A DNA stretch of 64,000 nucleotides from Escarpia spicata (GCA_963995525.1 OZ023205.1:67033298-67097297), one strand, 5' to 3'; shown: positions 47,023-60,714, numbered from the stretch's first letter. The notes: generated from the letters alone by a model not told the origin. Numbers and translations: made by a program.

Positions 47023-47192
47023 AGCACCACCACAGCAACACCACCACCTGCACCACCACAGCAACACCACCACCTGCACCACTACTGCAACACCACCACC
47101 TGCACCACCACAGCAACACCACCACCTGCACCACCACTGCAACACCACCACTGCACCACCACCACCTGCACCACCACAGCAACACCACCAGA
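47023..47192. repeat. CAC/CAG-type triplet tandem repeat
   Basis: Composite units CACCACCACAGCAACACCAC and CACCTGCACC. Open frames here (Thr/Pro/His-rich) come from triplet periodicity. Confidence 0.95.
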
Positions 47193-47799
47193 AAATACAG
47201 TGAGAAACTGAACAAGGGAGAACACTTGTGTGAACTGGCCAAGAGAGAGGGACTGGCCATTAGAGATTACCAGTGGGAATTGACCAAAAGAGAAGTCACC
47301 TGCAGAATTGGACAAGAATAAAGGCATACAAGAAATGGCTAAGAGAAGACCTACAGGAATTTCCAAGAGAGATACCATGCAGGAATTGGCCAAGAGGAAA
47401 AACTGCACCAATTATCTCCTTGTTTGCTTGTACTTATCTTCTCTCTAGTGTATCTACCTCCTTAATTTCCATTATGACATATTGCGCATATCAAGGACTT
47501 CCATTAAAATATGTTTCATCATGTAATACAGGCCTACATTTGTAAAAGCAAAATGCAGTGACACCATTGGAGTAGAGTGGAGATACATTGAAAATTAGGT
47601 CTGTGGCTGTAAAGTCAAGATATGTTATGACTGTGTTTATATTTCACACTGTTCATGGTCCTAGGTGGAATTGCTATTTAGATTTGGAACCTAATAATTT
47701 ATATAACAAATTGCTGATGTCATGTGAAAGCTGTATGATTAATACCTCAATCTTGTAATGTTCTTCTTTTTTGAGATTAATCTGTGGTGGGGTTGGATA

Positions 47800-47845
47800 A
47801 TCCAGCATAAGTGAATGAATGTGTTGTCTAAAACAAGACTAAGGA
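47800..47845 (+). repeat. Dispersed 46-bp repeat, copy A
   Basis: ATCCAGCATAAGTGAATGAA and on to AACAAGACTAAGGA match 49068-49113 with few differences. 47193-47799 has no recognised feature. Confidence 0.8.
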
Positions 47846-48146
47846 CCATATATGGCAAATTCTCTTCTGCCCTCTTGATAACTTGCTCCATTTCTTTCAA
47901 TCTTCTGCAACTTTCTGCCAGTCTCTGCTGTTCACATCTGTCTTTTCCACTGATCTGTCTTCACACTATCGTTCTGGCTTAATTTTTGTGTTCCTTTTCA
48001 CCTTCATTCTACCATCATATTCTGTTTGTCTGTCCTTCTTCACTCTTTCTTTCAAATCGTCATGCTAATCGCTATCTGCTCCAAACTATAGAGGGAACCT
48101 TCATTCCAATTTCTTCTCATAATTCTATCCTCCTTCTGACTTCTTG

Positions 48147-48338
48147 TTTCACCCTTGTTTCACCCTTGTTTCACCCTTGTTTCACCCTTGTTCCACCCTT
48201 GTTTCACCCTTGTTTCACTCTTGTTTCACCCATGTTTCACCCTTGTTTCACCACTGGTTCGCCCTTGTTTCGCCCTTGTTTCACCCTTGTTTCACCCTTG
48301 TTTCACCCTTGTTTCACCCATGTTTCACCCTTGTTTTA
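48147..48338. repeat. 11-bp tandem repeat, about 17 units
   Basis: Units of TTTCACCCTTG with variants TTCCACCCTTG, TTTCGCCCTTG and CACTGGTTCG. The 11-bp period makes all three plus-strand frames cycle through one peptide (HPCFTLVSPLF), which explains overlapping open frames. Confidence 0.96.
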
Positions 48339-49067
48339 CCACATATCATCTGAACCCAGTTGTTCTGTCATATCCTGATCTCGCTCCTTAATTCCACTGT
48401 CTCATTCCTGTCACACATCTATCACATCAAATCTGCAGACCAATAAAAACAGAGATATTAAAAATGACAATTATGCTCAGCAGACTATAACAAATTTAGA
48501 AATGACCTTTCTAACATTTCTGTAATAGGAAGCAAACATAAATTCGAGGCAACGTTAATCTAATGTAATTTATAACTACTGCCTCAGCAAACCACAGGTT
48601 TTATTTCCAATTAAGAGGCAACTCACAGGCGAAACGACGTAGGAAGTAAGGTCTCCCACGCAATGTCCTATATGCGTGTGACCATCGTCATCATGTTTAT
48701 TCATAAATGCAATCATTACTGTCAGATACCATGGTTCCACTGAATGCACTGATTCCGTGATGACCTCTGCTGAAGGAAACACGTCAACAAATACACTCAC
48801 ACGAACCATTCAATGTTGTCAAACCTTCATCATTTGTCAACCAGCCAAACATATCCTTCAGTCTAAGACAAGGCGACTGTCATTGGACACGAGTCAGCTT
48901 GTCCAGGCCGTCTGTTTAAGACACTGAATACTGGTCATTTTGTTAAGACTTTCAGTCTCACCCAACACCACTGCTGGTGGACAATGGTCATTTTGTCCAA
49001 ACCTTCAGTCTAACAGAAATGGACACTGACCAAGAGTGTCCAACAGCCCCTGAAGCTTTTCTTAGTG

Positions 49068-49113
49068 ATCCAGCATAAGTGAATGGGTGTGTTGTCTGAA
49101 ACAAGACTAAGGG
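49068..49113 (+). repeat. Dispersed 46-bp repeat, copy B
   Basis: The same sequence as 47800-47845 and in the same orientation, 1.27 kb away. The DNA in between is not duplicated, so this may be the terminus of a mobile element family. Confidence 0.8.
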
Positions 49114-49454
49114 AAGATTGCACTAACCACCGCTCACTGATACTCTGAACATGCTCAACCTGATGTTTCTAATTATTTTGAGTAATCCATTTGCCTGTTT
49201 GTAATTATGATCAATCATGTAATATGAAAGAAGTCAAAGATTTCATCCATGGCTGACAGAACTCTCCCGACAGTTCAACCATTGTTTTGTATTTTACATA
49301 TTTTTATATCTCTTAACTTTGTTTTATATAATGTATAGAATTGCACACCCATCTACAAGTTCAGTGACATAAATAACAAAATATATTGGAATCTCAATAT
49401 CAAGGCTACCCTTGGGACTAGGTCAGTGATCTGGATCTGTCCTTGGGTGACTGT

Positions 49455-49552
49455 AATAGTGAGGTGGCTGTATTAGCAAGGTAACTGTAATAGTGAGGTG
49501 GCTGTATTAGCAAGGTGACTAATAGTGAGGTGGCTGTGTTAGCAAGGTTTGA
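49455..49552. repeat. Tandem repeat, 36-bp-type units
   Basis: About three copies of GAGGTGGCTGTATTAGCAAG followed by GTGACTGTAATAGT, with small deletions. 49553-50052 holds nothing recognised. Confidence 0.85.
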
Positions 49553-50052
49553 TTGTACACCTAATAGCAACAATGGTACAGCATACATTATAAAGAAAGT
49601 TAATATGACGTATGCATTTCATATGAATTTCTTAAAACTGTTCATCTTCGTATTTCAACTGTGCTTGGACAGAAAAATATAATATAATATTTATTACAGA
49701 TCAGATATGTTTTATTCAACTGTTTTATGCTTTTCAAAGACAATAACATTTCTAATAGTGAATAACAGTGACAATAATAATTGAGCAAGTGCCACACTGA
49801 AGTACAACACAAACAGTGTACTCCAGGCTCGCTCATAGGCTACTCATGATTTATTTATATTTAATAGACAACAAAATAGGACTGGAACATTGTGAGCTTT
49901 CATGTGCGACCAGACAGAGCCACACTAAAAGGTCAGTTTCATATCAGTGGTACCGTTTTATAATCTGCTTATAAGTTATAAATTGTAGCTAAGTTCATTT
50001 ATTGAACACACCCTTGCTGATGTGTGTTTACAGGATAGTCCATTTAATGTCT

Positions 50053-50115
50053 TGTTATCATTCTTACCTCGGAGGATACTCATGTTATCATTCTTACCTC
50101 AGAGGATACTCATGT
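50053..50115. repeat. 30-bp direct duplication
   Basis: GTTATCATTCTTACCTCGGA and the following GGATACTCAT occur twice with one difference, then a partial third copy. 50116-51955 is mostly AT-rich with no recognised gene. Confidence 0.9.
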
Positions 50116-51955
50116 TATCATATTTGACCAAGTAAGTCTACAGAGTGCTCAAATTTGATTGACATTCCGTTGGTGTATATCAACTGGAACCAATCAAAAT
50201 TAGTTTGTTTCACCAAAAGTAACCAACAAATTTGAACTTACCAAGTTAGTCATAATTATTATTATTCTTACTAGATGTTTAATGTTTTTTGAAATCGGTC
50301 TGAAATGCAATCGGCGCAAAAGTGAACTGAGGAAGGACCTTCAGCTGAACTTAGTGTTGTTGCTAGTCAGATGGTTCTGTGTTCTTGAACAACCTCAACA
50401 GAAGCTTGGCCATGGACAAAGTGACAGATTCACACCAATGACTAGTTGATCCCTACTTGTGGGCAGTACGTGGATCAATGCAACAAACGTAGCCCAGCCC
50501 TGATGACTGGTACTTGGTTCCTTATGCATGGAGAACACCGCAGATGTATGCAACTGTCACTAGCAATTAGTTCCATCGGAAGTGAATACAGTGGCTGATC
50601 GAGCTGCAATGACAGTAGTATCGGGTGCGGCGGAAATTCTCCATAAATCTCCCTTGCACTTACTACGCTTGGATTAATGGATGATTTAAGTGCATTCTAG
50701 TGATTTTTCACAATTGGCGTTTTATGAGTTTACCTTGTCCCGGATTTGAAGATAAATAAAATAGCAATTCGTGTCGGCTGGTGACTTAAAGGCCACACAT
50801 ACAACTTTGGCAGAGTTTTAAGTGATTATTTATGGGGGGCACTGCTAAAATAGTCATTCTTGTAAACTGGCACACTTTCTGGGGTCACTCTAACTTATTT
50901 TTGATAAATTGAACCGAGAAACACTTTTAAGTACAGTCACCTCAATACAATAACCATTTTTTCTTATTTCTTTACTATAACCAACCATAGAAACCACACA
51001 TATAAAATACTAAGCATTAAAATGAAAACTTCTAATTAAAACCAATTAACAGTTTCTGTTTAATAATCTCATTATTATACATATGAACAATGTAATTCAG
51101 ATTCTACTATGTATGTATAGTGGCTTCTCACTATAACTGCTGTAGGAACATCTGTTTGAAAGTAGGTAGCCTGTTCCTAGATTTTAATTAATTAATTAAT
51201 ATAATGTTCTTAAGATTATACTAACTATGTTGGAGGTAAACTGCCCAACAAATTCTGTTTAGCAAGTCCGTAACAACACTAGCAACTTGCAAGATACGCC
51301 CACAGAGCGTGTTCAAATGATCAACAAGGTGGGCTGAGTTAACCGCAATTCCCTCTCATGTTCAACAATGTCCCATTTTCCCACGTTCAGCAAGGCAGAC
51401 CTGTTACAAATTACCATGCTTGCTAATTCAGGGTAGAGAAACAGATTGCCTCCATTTAAAAGAAAAACTGTTCCTTGTTCTGGACTGTGCTCTGCTTCTA
51501 CCCACGGACACAAGGAGTACCAGACAAGTAACAGTTTGACCAAGTCTCAACATCGTCCATAAGCAAGTGTCCACTGTACATTAATTATTTTTTTGTTTCA
51601 GCAGCGGTAATTTTGCATGCTTTGTAATAAGAAAAGCTATAGGAACTAGGGCACTATGACATATAGCTCTGTGACAATGCCGTTTCTAGAAACTAATCTA
51701 GAGATTAATGCTTTATATTGCAACTGCATGATGTAGCCGTGATGCAAACTGGCCATAAAAGTTGACCATAAACACTGACCAATTGGACCATGACATGCAT
51801 AAATCTGACATGAATATAAACTGATGCCATTGATGCATAAATGAAATGGATTACATGCATAAAACAGGTCCTGAATACATACGCACTGTTAATACGACCT
51901 GAGACGGCTGCATTGTTTCCTTCTAGCATCAAAGGATGTACTAACACAAACTGGC

Positions 51956-52108
51956 TTGGTAATCAAGGTAGTCTGTGAGTCTCAGTTATCAAGGTAGTCT
52001 GTGAGTCTAGTTATCAAGGTAGTCTGTGAGTCTAGTAATCAAGGTAGTCTGTGAGTCTAGTAATCAAGGTAGTCTGTGAGTCTAGTAATCAAGGTAGTCT
52101 GTGAGTCT
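51956..52108. repeat. 25-bp tandem repeat, about 6 units
   Basis: Copies of AGTAATCAAGGTAGTCTGTG followed by AGTCT; the first two vary slightly. Confidence 0.95.
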
Positions 52109-52629
52109 CACACTTGGTCCACATATACACAACAGACCAAGGTAATATTAAAACAGCTAAAATACAAAAACGATTGTTATAATTTGATAAATAATAAATT
52201 GTTAAAGCATTTATGGACTTTCTGTTACCATGTTGGCAGTTAATGTTTGTTTGAAAACATATTAATATCACACAAATACCAGAATATATTAATCGATCCC
52301 ATTCATGAAAAAAATTACATAATTTTATTATTCTTTCCCAGCTTGTTGGTGGTTGAATAGATAAGTTGATTTCCAGAAGATTCAACAGCAAACATGTGAC
52401 CAGCACTACCCGAAAATGTTCATGATAGATAGAAAACAAAAATACTGCTCAGCTGTCTTGGCTGCAGTATTTGACAAGGTTAATACTGGGCAACGATACT
52501 GTTGACACAGAAAGCTAATAATACATTTATTGTTCTCCTTCAATTCTCCAGTTTAATATTTTCCTAAATGGTGGCACTGCTGGTGGCAACACAATACTGA
52601 CCAATCACTGGCCCTTGTTGTGAAACTGT

Positions 52630-53775
52630 TCCATCTGACGAAAACTTGTAAACTGGTACAACTGGTTGAGTACTTGTTCCATTTGATGATGTAAACTAGT
52701 GCAACTGGTTGAGTACTTGTTCCATTTTATGATGTAAACTAGTACAACTGGTTGAGTACATTTGATGATGTAAACTAGTGCAACTGGTTGAGTTTGATGA
52801 TGTAAACTAGTGCAACTGGTTGAGTACGTGTTCCATTTGATGATGTAAACTAGTGCAACTGGTTGAGTACTTGTTCCATTTGATGACGTAAACTAGTACA
52901 ATTGGTTGAGAACTTGTTCCATTTGATGATGTAAACTAGTGCAACTGGTTGATTACTTGTTCCATTTGATGATGTAAACTAGTACAACTGGTTGAGTACT
53001 TGTTCCATTTGATGATGTAAACTAGTGCAACTGGTTGAGTACTTGTTCCATTTGATGATGTAAACTTGTGCAACTTGTTGAGTACTTGTTCCATTTGATG
53101 ATGTAAACTAGTACAACTTGTTGAGTACTTGTTCCATTTAATGATGTAAACTAGTGCAACTGGTTGAGTACGTGTTCCATTTGATGATGTAAACTAGTGC
53201 AACTGGTTGAGTACTTGTTCCATTTGATGATGTAAACTAGTGCAACTGGTTGAGTACTTGTTCCATTTGTTGATGTAAACTAGTGCAACTGGTTGAGTAC
53301 GTGTTCCATTTGATGATGTAAACTAGTGCAACTGGTTGAGTACGTGTTCCATTTCATGATGTAAACTAGTACAACTGGTTGAGTACTTGTTCCATTTGAT
53401 GATGTAAACTAGTACAACTGGTTGAGTACTTGTTCCATTTGATGATGTAAACTAGTACAACTGGTTGAGTACTTGTTCCATTTGATGATGTAAACTAGTA
53501 CAATTGGTTGAGTACTTGTTCCATTTGATGATGTAAACTAGTACAATTGGTTGAGTACTTGTTCCATTTGATGATGTAAACTAGTACAATTGGTTGAGTA
53601 CTTGTTCCATTTGATGATGTAAACTAGTACAACTGGTTGAGTACTTGTTCCATTTGATGATGTAAACTAGTACAATTGGTTGAGTACTTGTTCCATTTGA
53701 TGATGTAAACTAGTGCAACTGGTCGAGTGTTTGTTCCATCTGATAAAAACTGGTGTAACTGGTTGAGTACTTGTT
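52630..53775. repeat. 43-bp minisatellite, about 26 units
   Basis: Units contain GATGATGTAAACTAGTGCAA and CTGGTTGAGTACTTGTTCCA plus TTT. Variants are TACAACTGG, TACAATTGG, ACGTGTTCC and shortened copies near 52750-52800. The 43-bp period keeps no long frame open. Non-repeat sequence flanks it on both sides. Confidence 0.97.
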
Positions 53776-55997
53776 CTGTGAGGTATTCCAAACTGCCACA
53801 ATAAATACATTTTGTACTTCCCTTCTGCTTAATAAATGTGACTTCCAGGACAGTACATTATGCCAAGTATTTAAGTATGTTGGTATTCCAATGAGCTCAG
53901 AGACTGGAGATCTTTAAATTAGATTATTCAAGTTTAGACCAAGTTTAGTTTAGGCAAGAGCAGCTTGACAAGTGGTGTTCTCAATGAGTCAAGGTGTCAA
54001 GGTCATGCGTGTGACCTCCTAATGAGGCAAGCAGCTTTGTTCAATTTGTTTACCACAACTTCCACTTATTTTCAAAATGTTCATGCATATTGTGAGTAAA
54101 CAAGTGCCATAACTTAACCCCACTTACTGTTCAAAATGCCACTCAGTCGCGAATCAATTCAATCTATACTAGATCAACGTGCACGCAACCACTGAACTAA
54201 AGCCATTGCTCGGCACAAAGCCTCGCTTCAAACCAACCAGTTTTAACCAGATAATTTCTAATCACTATTTGGGACCACAGTCTGCTATGGTCTAGACAGG
54301 ACCAAAATGAGAATTGATTTTGGACATGCTCAAATCTGATCGATAACCATGGACTAGTATGTCCAATCATGCAATTATATTTGAACCAAGCAGTAGTGCA
54401 ATGATAACTCGTTTCCTCGCTTACAGTTTCAGATTAAAAGCAGGTTCATCTGCAGTGACTGACAACGCATGACTGTATCCAACGATCGTCGGGTACAAGA
54501 CAGAAATTGCTACGGTACAAATGAGAATTCTTGATTAAGTGTGCTGTGATCTCTGAAGATCATCTGGTACAAATCGGTGTAGTTACGGACGACTGCATCC
54601 TGACCTGAGGACCGTGTGATGCAAATTAGAATAGCTAGTTAATCGTGCTGCAATTTCTAAAGATAGTATGACAGTGCAGATTTGAATAGAGCTCTACAAC
54701 TTACTGTAAAATTGATCTGAGGATCATTGGAAGCCAATCAAAATTGATATGGTTGTATCTGCCATGATCTGAGGATCAGTAGGGGCTAATCAAACTTGTT
54801 GTGGCTTACTTTGGTGATATAAAAATATGTTGTAAAAATTAGGCAGTGTTTATATACTTCGAGGAGGTAACATGGATGATATCACTGTCATGTCAAGGTG
54901 ATATCGGCACAGTGATGATGTGGTCATCGATGCCATGATGAGGTCATTCTATGCACTTGACCATATTGCTGCTTGATTAATTAATTTATTTATTTTATTG
55001 TTGGCACAATGTGCCACTTGCAATAGAACTGATCCAATTGCATAGGGCCCACATGTGATATAAAATGACCATGACTATTTGCTAATGATGCAACACTCAC
55101 TTTGTATAAACAAGGCTTTAAGACAGTGGTTCTTAACCCAAATCGAGTTACCAAGCCATTTTGAGTGGGTTGCCAAGAGTCTCCATGGACTGTTTGAACT
55201 TTTCTTTTCTTGCCAGATGCATGACAGAAGATTCATTTATGGCAAATGTTGCAGCAATTTGAAATAATACAATATAGGCCTAAGTAATATTACACTGCAT
55301 TTCACTATATGCAATTTTTTTTTATAAATTGTTAATTTCTCATGCATCTGGTATGAGCAAGTCATATGATCTTCCTGAAACCATCCGCTATCTTAGCTTT
55401 CAATTTGCAAGGTGAGTCACCTTCCTATGTTGATAAACTAATGACCACGCAGATATTTTTATTCCTCTGTAATGAGCAAGCAAGTTTAATAAATATTTTC
55501 CCGCAACCATAATTTGGGTTGCAGTCAAAAAGACAAAGAACCGCTGCTTTAAGATGGTGTGCAACTGATAACTTTGTGTCTCCGGCAGTTTTATTTTGAA
55601 GCAACAGTTTAGTTTACATTTACCGCAAGATCATTACTCTTGTAAAAACAACCACTTTCCCTGTTAAGCTTCAGATTCTTTCTTATGAGGCACGTCAGTT
55701 TCATCATGTGTATACTGTCACTGTATCCCTCCGTAATTAAATGCTCGGCCTACGAGGGCACATCAAAGAGAGACCATAAGGACAGTCGGAGGGGATGGAA
55801 CACAGTGCTGGGCCGTGCTGAGTAAATTAGCTGCGGAAACTGTCACCTCTGACTCGGCTGTTGTCTTCAAGGACTTCTTACAGGGACAGAATGATGTCGG
55901 CCACTAATGCACTTACACCCATTACAGGCCTTGCAACTGTCTAACATGTTTGTGCTGTTAGTTTATTAGTGCTGCTGGTCTGGGTCAGTCGTTCTGC
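53776..55997. other. No gene recognised
   Basis: No exon with supporting splice signals, tRNA-like fold or transposon terminus was identified. Confidence 0.5.
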
Positions 55998-55999
55998 AA

Positions 56000-56063
<64 letters not shown>
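55998..56063. repeat. CTGT tetranucleotide repeat
   Basis: About 16 copies of CTGT followed by imperfect CTGTCCGCC-type extension. Frames reading VCLSVCLS are repeat artefacts. 56064-57056 has nothing recognised. Confidence 0.96.
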
Positions 56064-56065
<2 letters not shown>

Positions 56066-57056
56066 GTGTCTGTCCGCCTCTCCATCTATCCATCCATCCG
56101 TCTGGCCGTCCATATATATATGACTTTGTGCCCATCTGTCTGCCAGCTGATATGAAATGAGAAGTTCAAAATGACGCTAACTGAGTGAACCAAGCACTGT
56201 TAACATCGCAGACACACTATCTTTTGTAATAGCATTTTCTGGATTGATCTGTCGATGTGATAATAATACATGTGTGTGCAGTTTATATTTAAATAAGTCC
56301 CTCATCAACTAATTTAGCCCACTACGAAAATCACATTCACTGACCTATGGTCAAATTTGTAGCGTCTGAATGAACAGATTAAGTAGTGTACAGTTAGTCA
56401 GACTCACTTTGATCTTTGAATCTTTTGCAATGTTTTCGCCTAATTTGAGCACTACTTCTGTGTGCTTCTAACCTGGCTATAAGCAATGTGAACCAATGGC
56501 CTGGCTGGTCTCTGCTCTCCTCCAGTTGAGTTCCTGGTGATGACATACCCTACAGCTGAGTACCGGAGACAGGCCACCTTATCCTTGGAGACACTGACAT
56601 CACCCAGCCATCTCTTAATCAACCTGCACTCTCAGTTCCCAATATCCTCTCCGGGTCCCACAAGCCTCTCCCCATCCGACACACAGGACATCAAATACTG
56701 TTCCTTAATCACCAACTGATGGACAAATACTGCTCCAGGCTCCTGTATACAGTTGGGGTCAGATCACTATTGAATATGTAATACTGTGGTAAATTTGCAA
56801 GAATGTGCATGAATGTATACTGTAAACATAGAATATAATATAGATAATTTTATGGTGCTATGTATTCTTGGTAACTACATATATATATGTATATATATAT
56901 ATTTATATACAACAGAATATCCGTAAACTAGTAAATATGTTTCTTATGACAACCTTTCTGCATGATATTGATATGCTATGAACCTAGAGAGTGTAGTGCA
57001 AGCACTGTGTTTATCAGTAGACAAGTACCACTGTGCAAAATGTTAATTCGTAAATT

Positions 57057-57122
57057 TGTGTGTGTGTGTGTGTGTGTGTGCGCGCACGCGCGTGCGTATA
57101 TATATATATATATGTATATATA
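57057..57122. repeat. GT/CG/TA compound dinucleotide repeat
   Basis: A GT run, then GCGCGCACGCGCGTGCG, then a TA run: alternating purine-pyrimidine DNA with Z-DNA potential. Confidence 0.93.
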
Positions 57123-57779
57123 AAAACCAGCAAATGTGCAGGAAAAACATTCATGTGTCAATATGTACATAATTGCCAAAGGGCTGCTGAAGAAGTATTG
57201 ACACTAAAGTGATGTCGGTATGTCTTGTATGTCGGTATAAAAATCTGAATCCCGTTCACTATCAGGTACAATACGGAACGTGACACAACATGGAGGACTA
57301 CAATGGCACCACAAAATGACACACGACCATTATGGATTCCCATCAATATCCCATTGGTATTCACCGAGAAATGTGATTTGACAACGTGGCCAATACGTCG
57401 TCACCGCCACACCGACACGATCACATTCTGTATCAAAACAGGCAATGACGTCACCGTCGCCATGGCAACGAGAGGACAATTAAAGCATCTCCACTTATAT
57501 ATCTCTGCAGGGCTATTAAGACGAGAAACCTGTTGGTGATATCCTCCTTCGACTGCTCTGTCCACCGGAGGCAGTGTGCCACTGGGGCGTGTGCGCAGGT
57601 GTGCATGCATGTACACGCACACATGTCTCCAGTCTCCCACACCCGAGTCTTCCTTTTATCACATGATCAAAGCACTGATGCAAGACACAGACAGGCACTG
57701 TGAGACTTGCGAGCACTCCACACCTGCCTAAACAGCTTAATCTAGAGACCTGTCCACAAGTCTTTTGGACGGGTTGAGT

Positions 57780-57930
57780 TAATTTTGGGCACAGTAAAAT
57801 CTGAGCTGACGGGCTGTCAGGGTGTCCTAGAGTTATTGGTAAAATCTGAGCTGTCAGGGTGTCCTAGAGTTAGTGATAAAATCTGAGCTGACAGACTGTC
57901 AGGGTGTCCTAGAGTTAGGACACCCTGACA
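57780..57930. repeat. Short tandem repeat ending in a perfect hairpin
   Basis: Three copies of CTGTCAGGGTGTCCTAGAGT, two of them followed by TATTGGTAAAATCTGAG or TAGTGATAAAATCTGAG. The last copy runs into its own inverted form, making a perfect 15-bp stem (TGTCAGGGTGTCCTA/TAGGACACCCTGACA, loop GAGT, 57897-57930). 57123-57779 has no recognised gene. Confidence 0.9.
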
Positions 57931-58959
57931 TAATAAATATCATTGACACTCACTCTTATTTATATGTCCGGTATGCTTTTAAAATGTGTGTTACTTATGA
58001 TAGTTATTATTGTTTACATATGTATAGAAAATCATGTATATATACATATTTACATAACAAATTATATAAATATATGCCATGCACGTTTGGACTGAATTGT
58101 ATCTGTGACCGTGTTTGCGTATCTACCGAGACATTTTTGGACTGATAAAGATTTGATCCTGCATCAAAACCTGCCTGCCCAAGGAAGACAGAGAGAGTGG
58201 ACAGGTCTGAGACCATCTCCAACATGAGACAACAAACACAAGAACATTGCTTCATCCTGAAAGGGAGACGACAGAAACACCTTGGACATGTCTTCCTCTT
58301 CAACATGACCAATGAAAACAGGATTTGGACATTTGAAGAGAAAAACCAGACCAGATATAAACAACGGAAGATGAACTGTAGATTGGTGGGCTGTCCTGGG
58401 GCACAGCTGCAAGGAGAGCCCAAGACAGAGGGCGATGGCGAGATCCTGTGCGAACCATAAATATGCGTCACACTCTGGCACGAAGAGGATTTACAAATAA
58501 AAATCTAATTGAAATTACAACAGCAAAAACGTCCTTTAAAAACTCCTATTCCCATGCGAAGGTTGTTTCTAACAAAATCAATACACTAGGTTTAATTCCG
58601 GACAACAAAACAGTGCATATTTCTGTTGTAATCTCTGGCGTTACACACACCTACAATGGCAATATTTTAGAAGGTATTCTCAGCTTGAAAACAACCTTAG
58701 AATAAAATACATCCTCCAGCATGCATTGCATAAACAGGAAATGGGATATTGATGTATATATAGACAGGCCTGGTTTGACTCTCCAAACAAGATGCAGGAT
58801 TAATTTTCATTACTTCCATGAGGTATCAGATTCATTCGATTACAAAGCAAGGTAATAGAGATATTTAATTATGGAACATTGGTGCAGCAGATCATGGAAG
58901 ACTGGCATGGAGCATCAACTGGCTTGATGCTTGCTCCTTGACCTCAAGTAGTTGCACAG

Positions 58960-59155
58960 AACAATCTATTTGTCCGCCTGTCTGCCGCTCTGTCTACCTC
59001 TCTGTCAGTAGTATGACCGTCCATCTGTCTGTCTGTAGTCTATCTGTCCGTCTGTATTCTGCCTGTCCCTTTGTCCGTCTGCCTGTCTGTCCATCTTTTC
59101 ATCCACCTGCCTTTCTGTCCACCTGTCAATCCGTCCATCTGTCCGTCCACCAGTT
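58960..59155. repeat. Degenerate CTGTC/CCATC-rich tract
   Basis: Imperfect GTCTGTCTGTC and CCGTCCATCTGTC reiterations, a decayed tetranucleotide repeat. 57931-58959 contains short open frames only. Confidence 0.8.
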
Positions 59156-59837
59156 GCAACAATGACCTAAGTGTTTCACTTGACGTCACAATTTGTTGAG
59201 ACAGTTCCAGCAGTCAGGTCTGATTTGAAGCCTAACAGTAAGAGCCGAGGCCCTTCTGCCAGGAAACCTATGAATTTGGTGAACCCATAGATGAGCTGAA
59301 TGAAAGGCTCCACTGGATCTCACGGCCCGCCAACAATCAATAGGACCGCAGTAATGGCTTCACTCCAGCCTTATTGGCTATAAGGCACGACTCAGGCACA
59401 TCCATTCTAAATAAGGCTACGTTTCTTTATCGCACGCCTGTGGATTTAACCACGTTTACCGAGGACGGCTCATGGGTGTTTCATGATCATTTGGCCTCAT
59501 TTTGGGTTTCAGCATTCAAGGCATTATCTCTGAATTATGTAGGACTCTACACAAAATATGTTCTATAGGCAGATTTGCTGTTGTTTCCATTGATGTATTT
59601 CCACCAAAACATGTTTATTTTTCCACCACAGTTTGATGATGAGCACTGACAATTTTGTATTATGTTTTGGCTCTGAAGCGAATACGATGTTGCCAAGATT
59701 GCACACAGTTAAATTATTGTCAAGGTTTCATATAGCAGGGAAGGTTAATTAATATCTGTTTTATGCTGTGTTGGATATCAACTTCTGAGATAACCCGAAA
59801 CAGTTACCGGTAATACTTTGTTTCCTCTAAAACACAT

Positions 59838-60632
59838 ATATTCTCGAAGAAACAGATTTTTCGTACGTAAGAAGTTGCACAAATATGGCGGATTATTTCT
59901 TAGCTGCGAAATTTTGCAAGATGGTATTCTCGAAACGCTTACGAATTTTTGCAGCTAAGAAATTCGGAACTTGCATATGAAAATCTTGCGAGGGTTTGTT
60001 TGCATTGCAACGGATACGGTCACTGATGTTTTGCTATGTTTTATCGTTTTAACACTGCTCATGTGTACCTGGCGGTGAATGAAAAAGAATAACGTACACA
60101 AATGTTCATGGCAACCTGGTGACTAATCAATATAGCTACAATGCAAAACATAATGTAGCATTGCCATTGAGATATGTTGACGCATATGTAATAATTAATG
60201 GGCTTAACGCCAGCGAAGCATTTGAACGGAAATGACAGACACAAAACGCAAGCAAGGGGAAGAATTAATGCCAAGGTCAAGCCAAGCCCAAGGTCAAGCC
60301 AAGCCCAAGGCCAAGCCAGTCAATGTTTACATTACTGAATTAGAAATTTGACGCTTCGTCTACGTATCCTCACTACACTGTTACATAGTACAGTTAGAAG
60401 ATACCACCTGCGTATGTGTATGATGTCGATTACTATTCAGACGACTCGCCGGTGAAGGTGAAACTTAGTTTTATCACTCGGTGTTTCTATCGCTCTACTA
60501 GAGCACATTCCATGACAATGGATGACGCTAGTCTGTCACTAACTTGACTAAGTAAAAAATCGTAACACACTCTTTTGACATCATTTTTACGTAAAAATGA
60601 CGCTAAGAAATTCGTAAGTCGTTCGAGAATAT
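59838..60632. mobile_element. MITE-like element with ATATTCTCGA inverted termini
   Basis: The left end ATATTCTCGAAGAAACAG is matched by the right end, reverse-complemented, ATATTCTCGAACGACTTACG. An internal copy, TATTCTCGAAACGCTTACGA at about 59931, shares the following TTTCTTAGC-type motif in inverted arrangement. About 795 bp, no coding capacity. Boundaries are approximate and no target duplication was confirmed. Confidence 0.5.
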
Positions 60633-60714
60633 GGGCACAGAGAGACTGCAAAGGCATCTAGCTTTGTGTGGCCACTTTAATGGTGTCCAAGCAATTCATT
60701 TTAGAATTAACTTA

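Noticed and set aside
48576..48809. Minus-strand frame ending near a GTGAGT, considered as the missing 5' PTPRN exon
   Set aside because: It lacks the cysteine pattern expected upstream of the RESP18-homology region and has no signal-peptide-like start; frame and sequence do not fit.
55969..56160. Cys/Leu/Ser-rich frame on the CTGT repeat
   Set aside because: Simple-sequence artefact.
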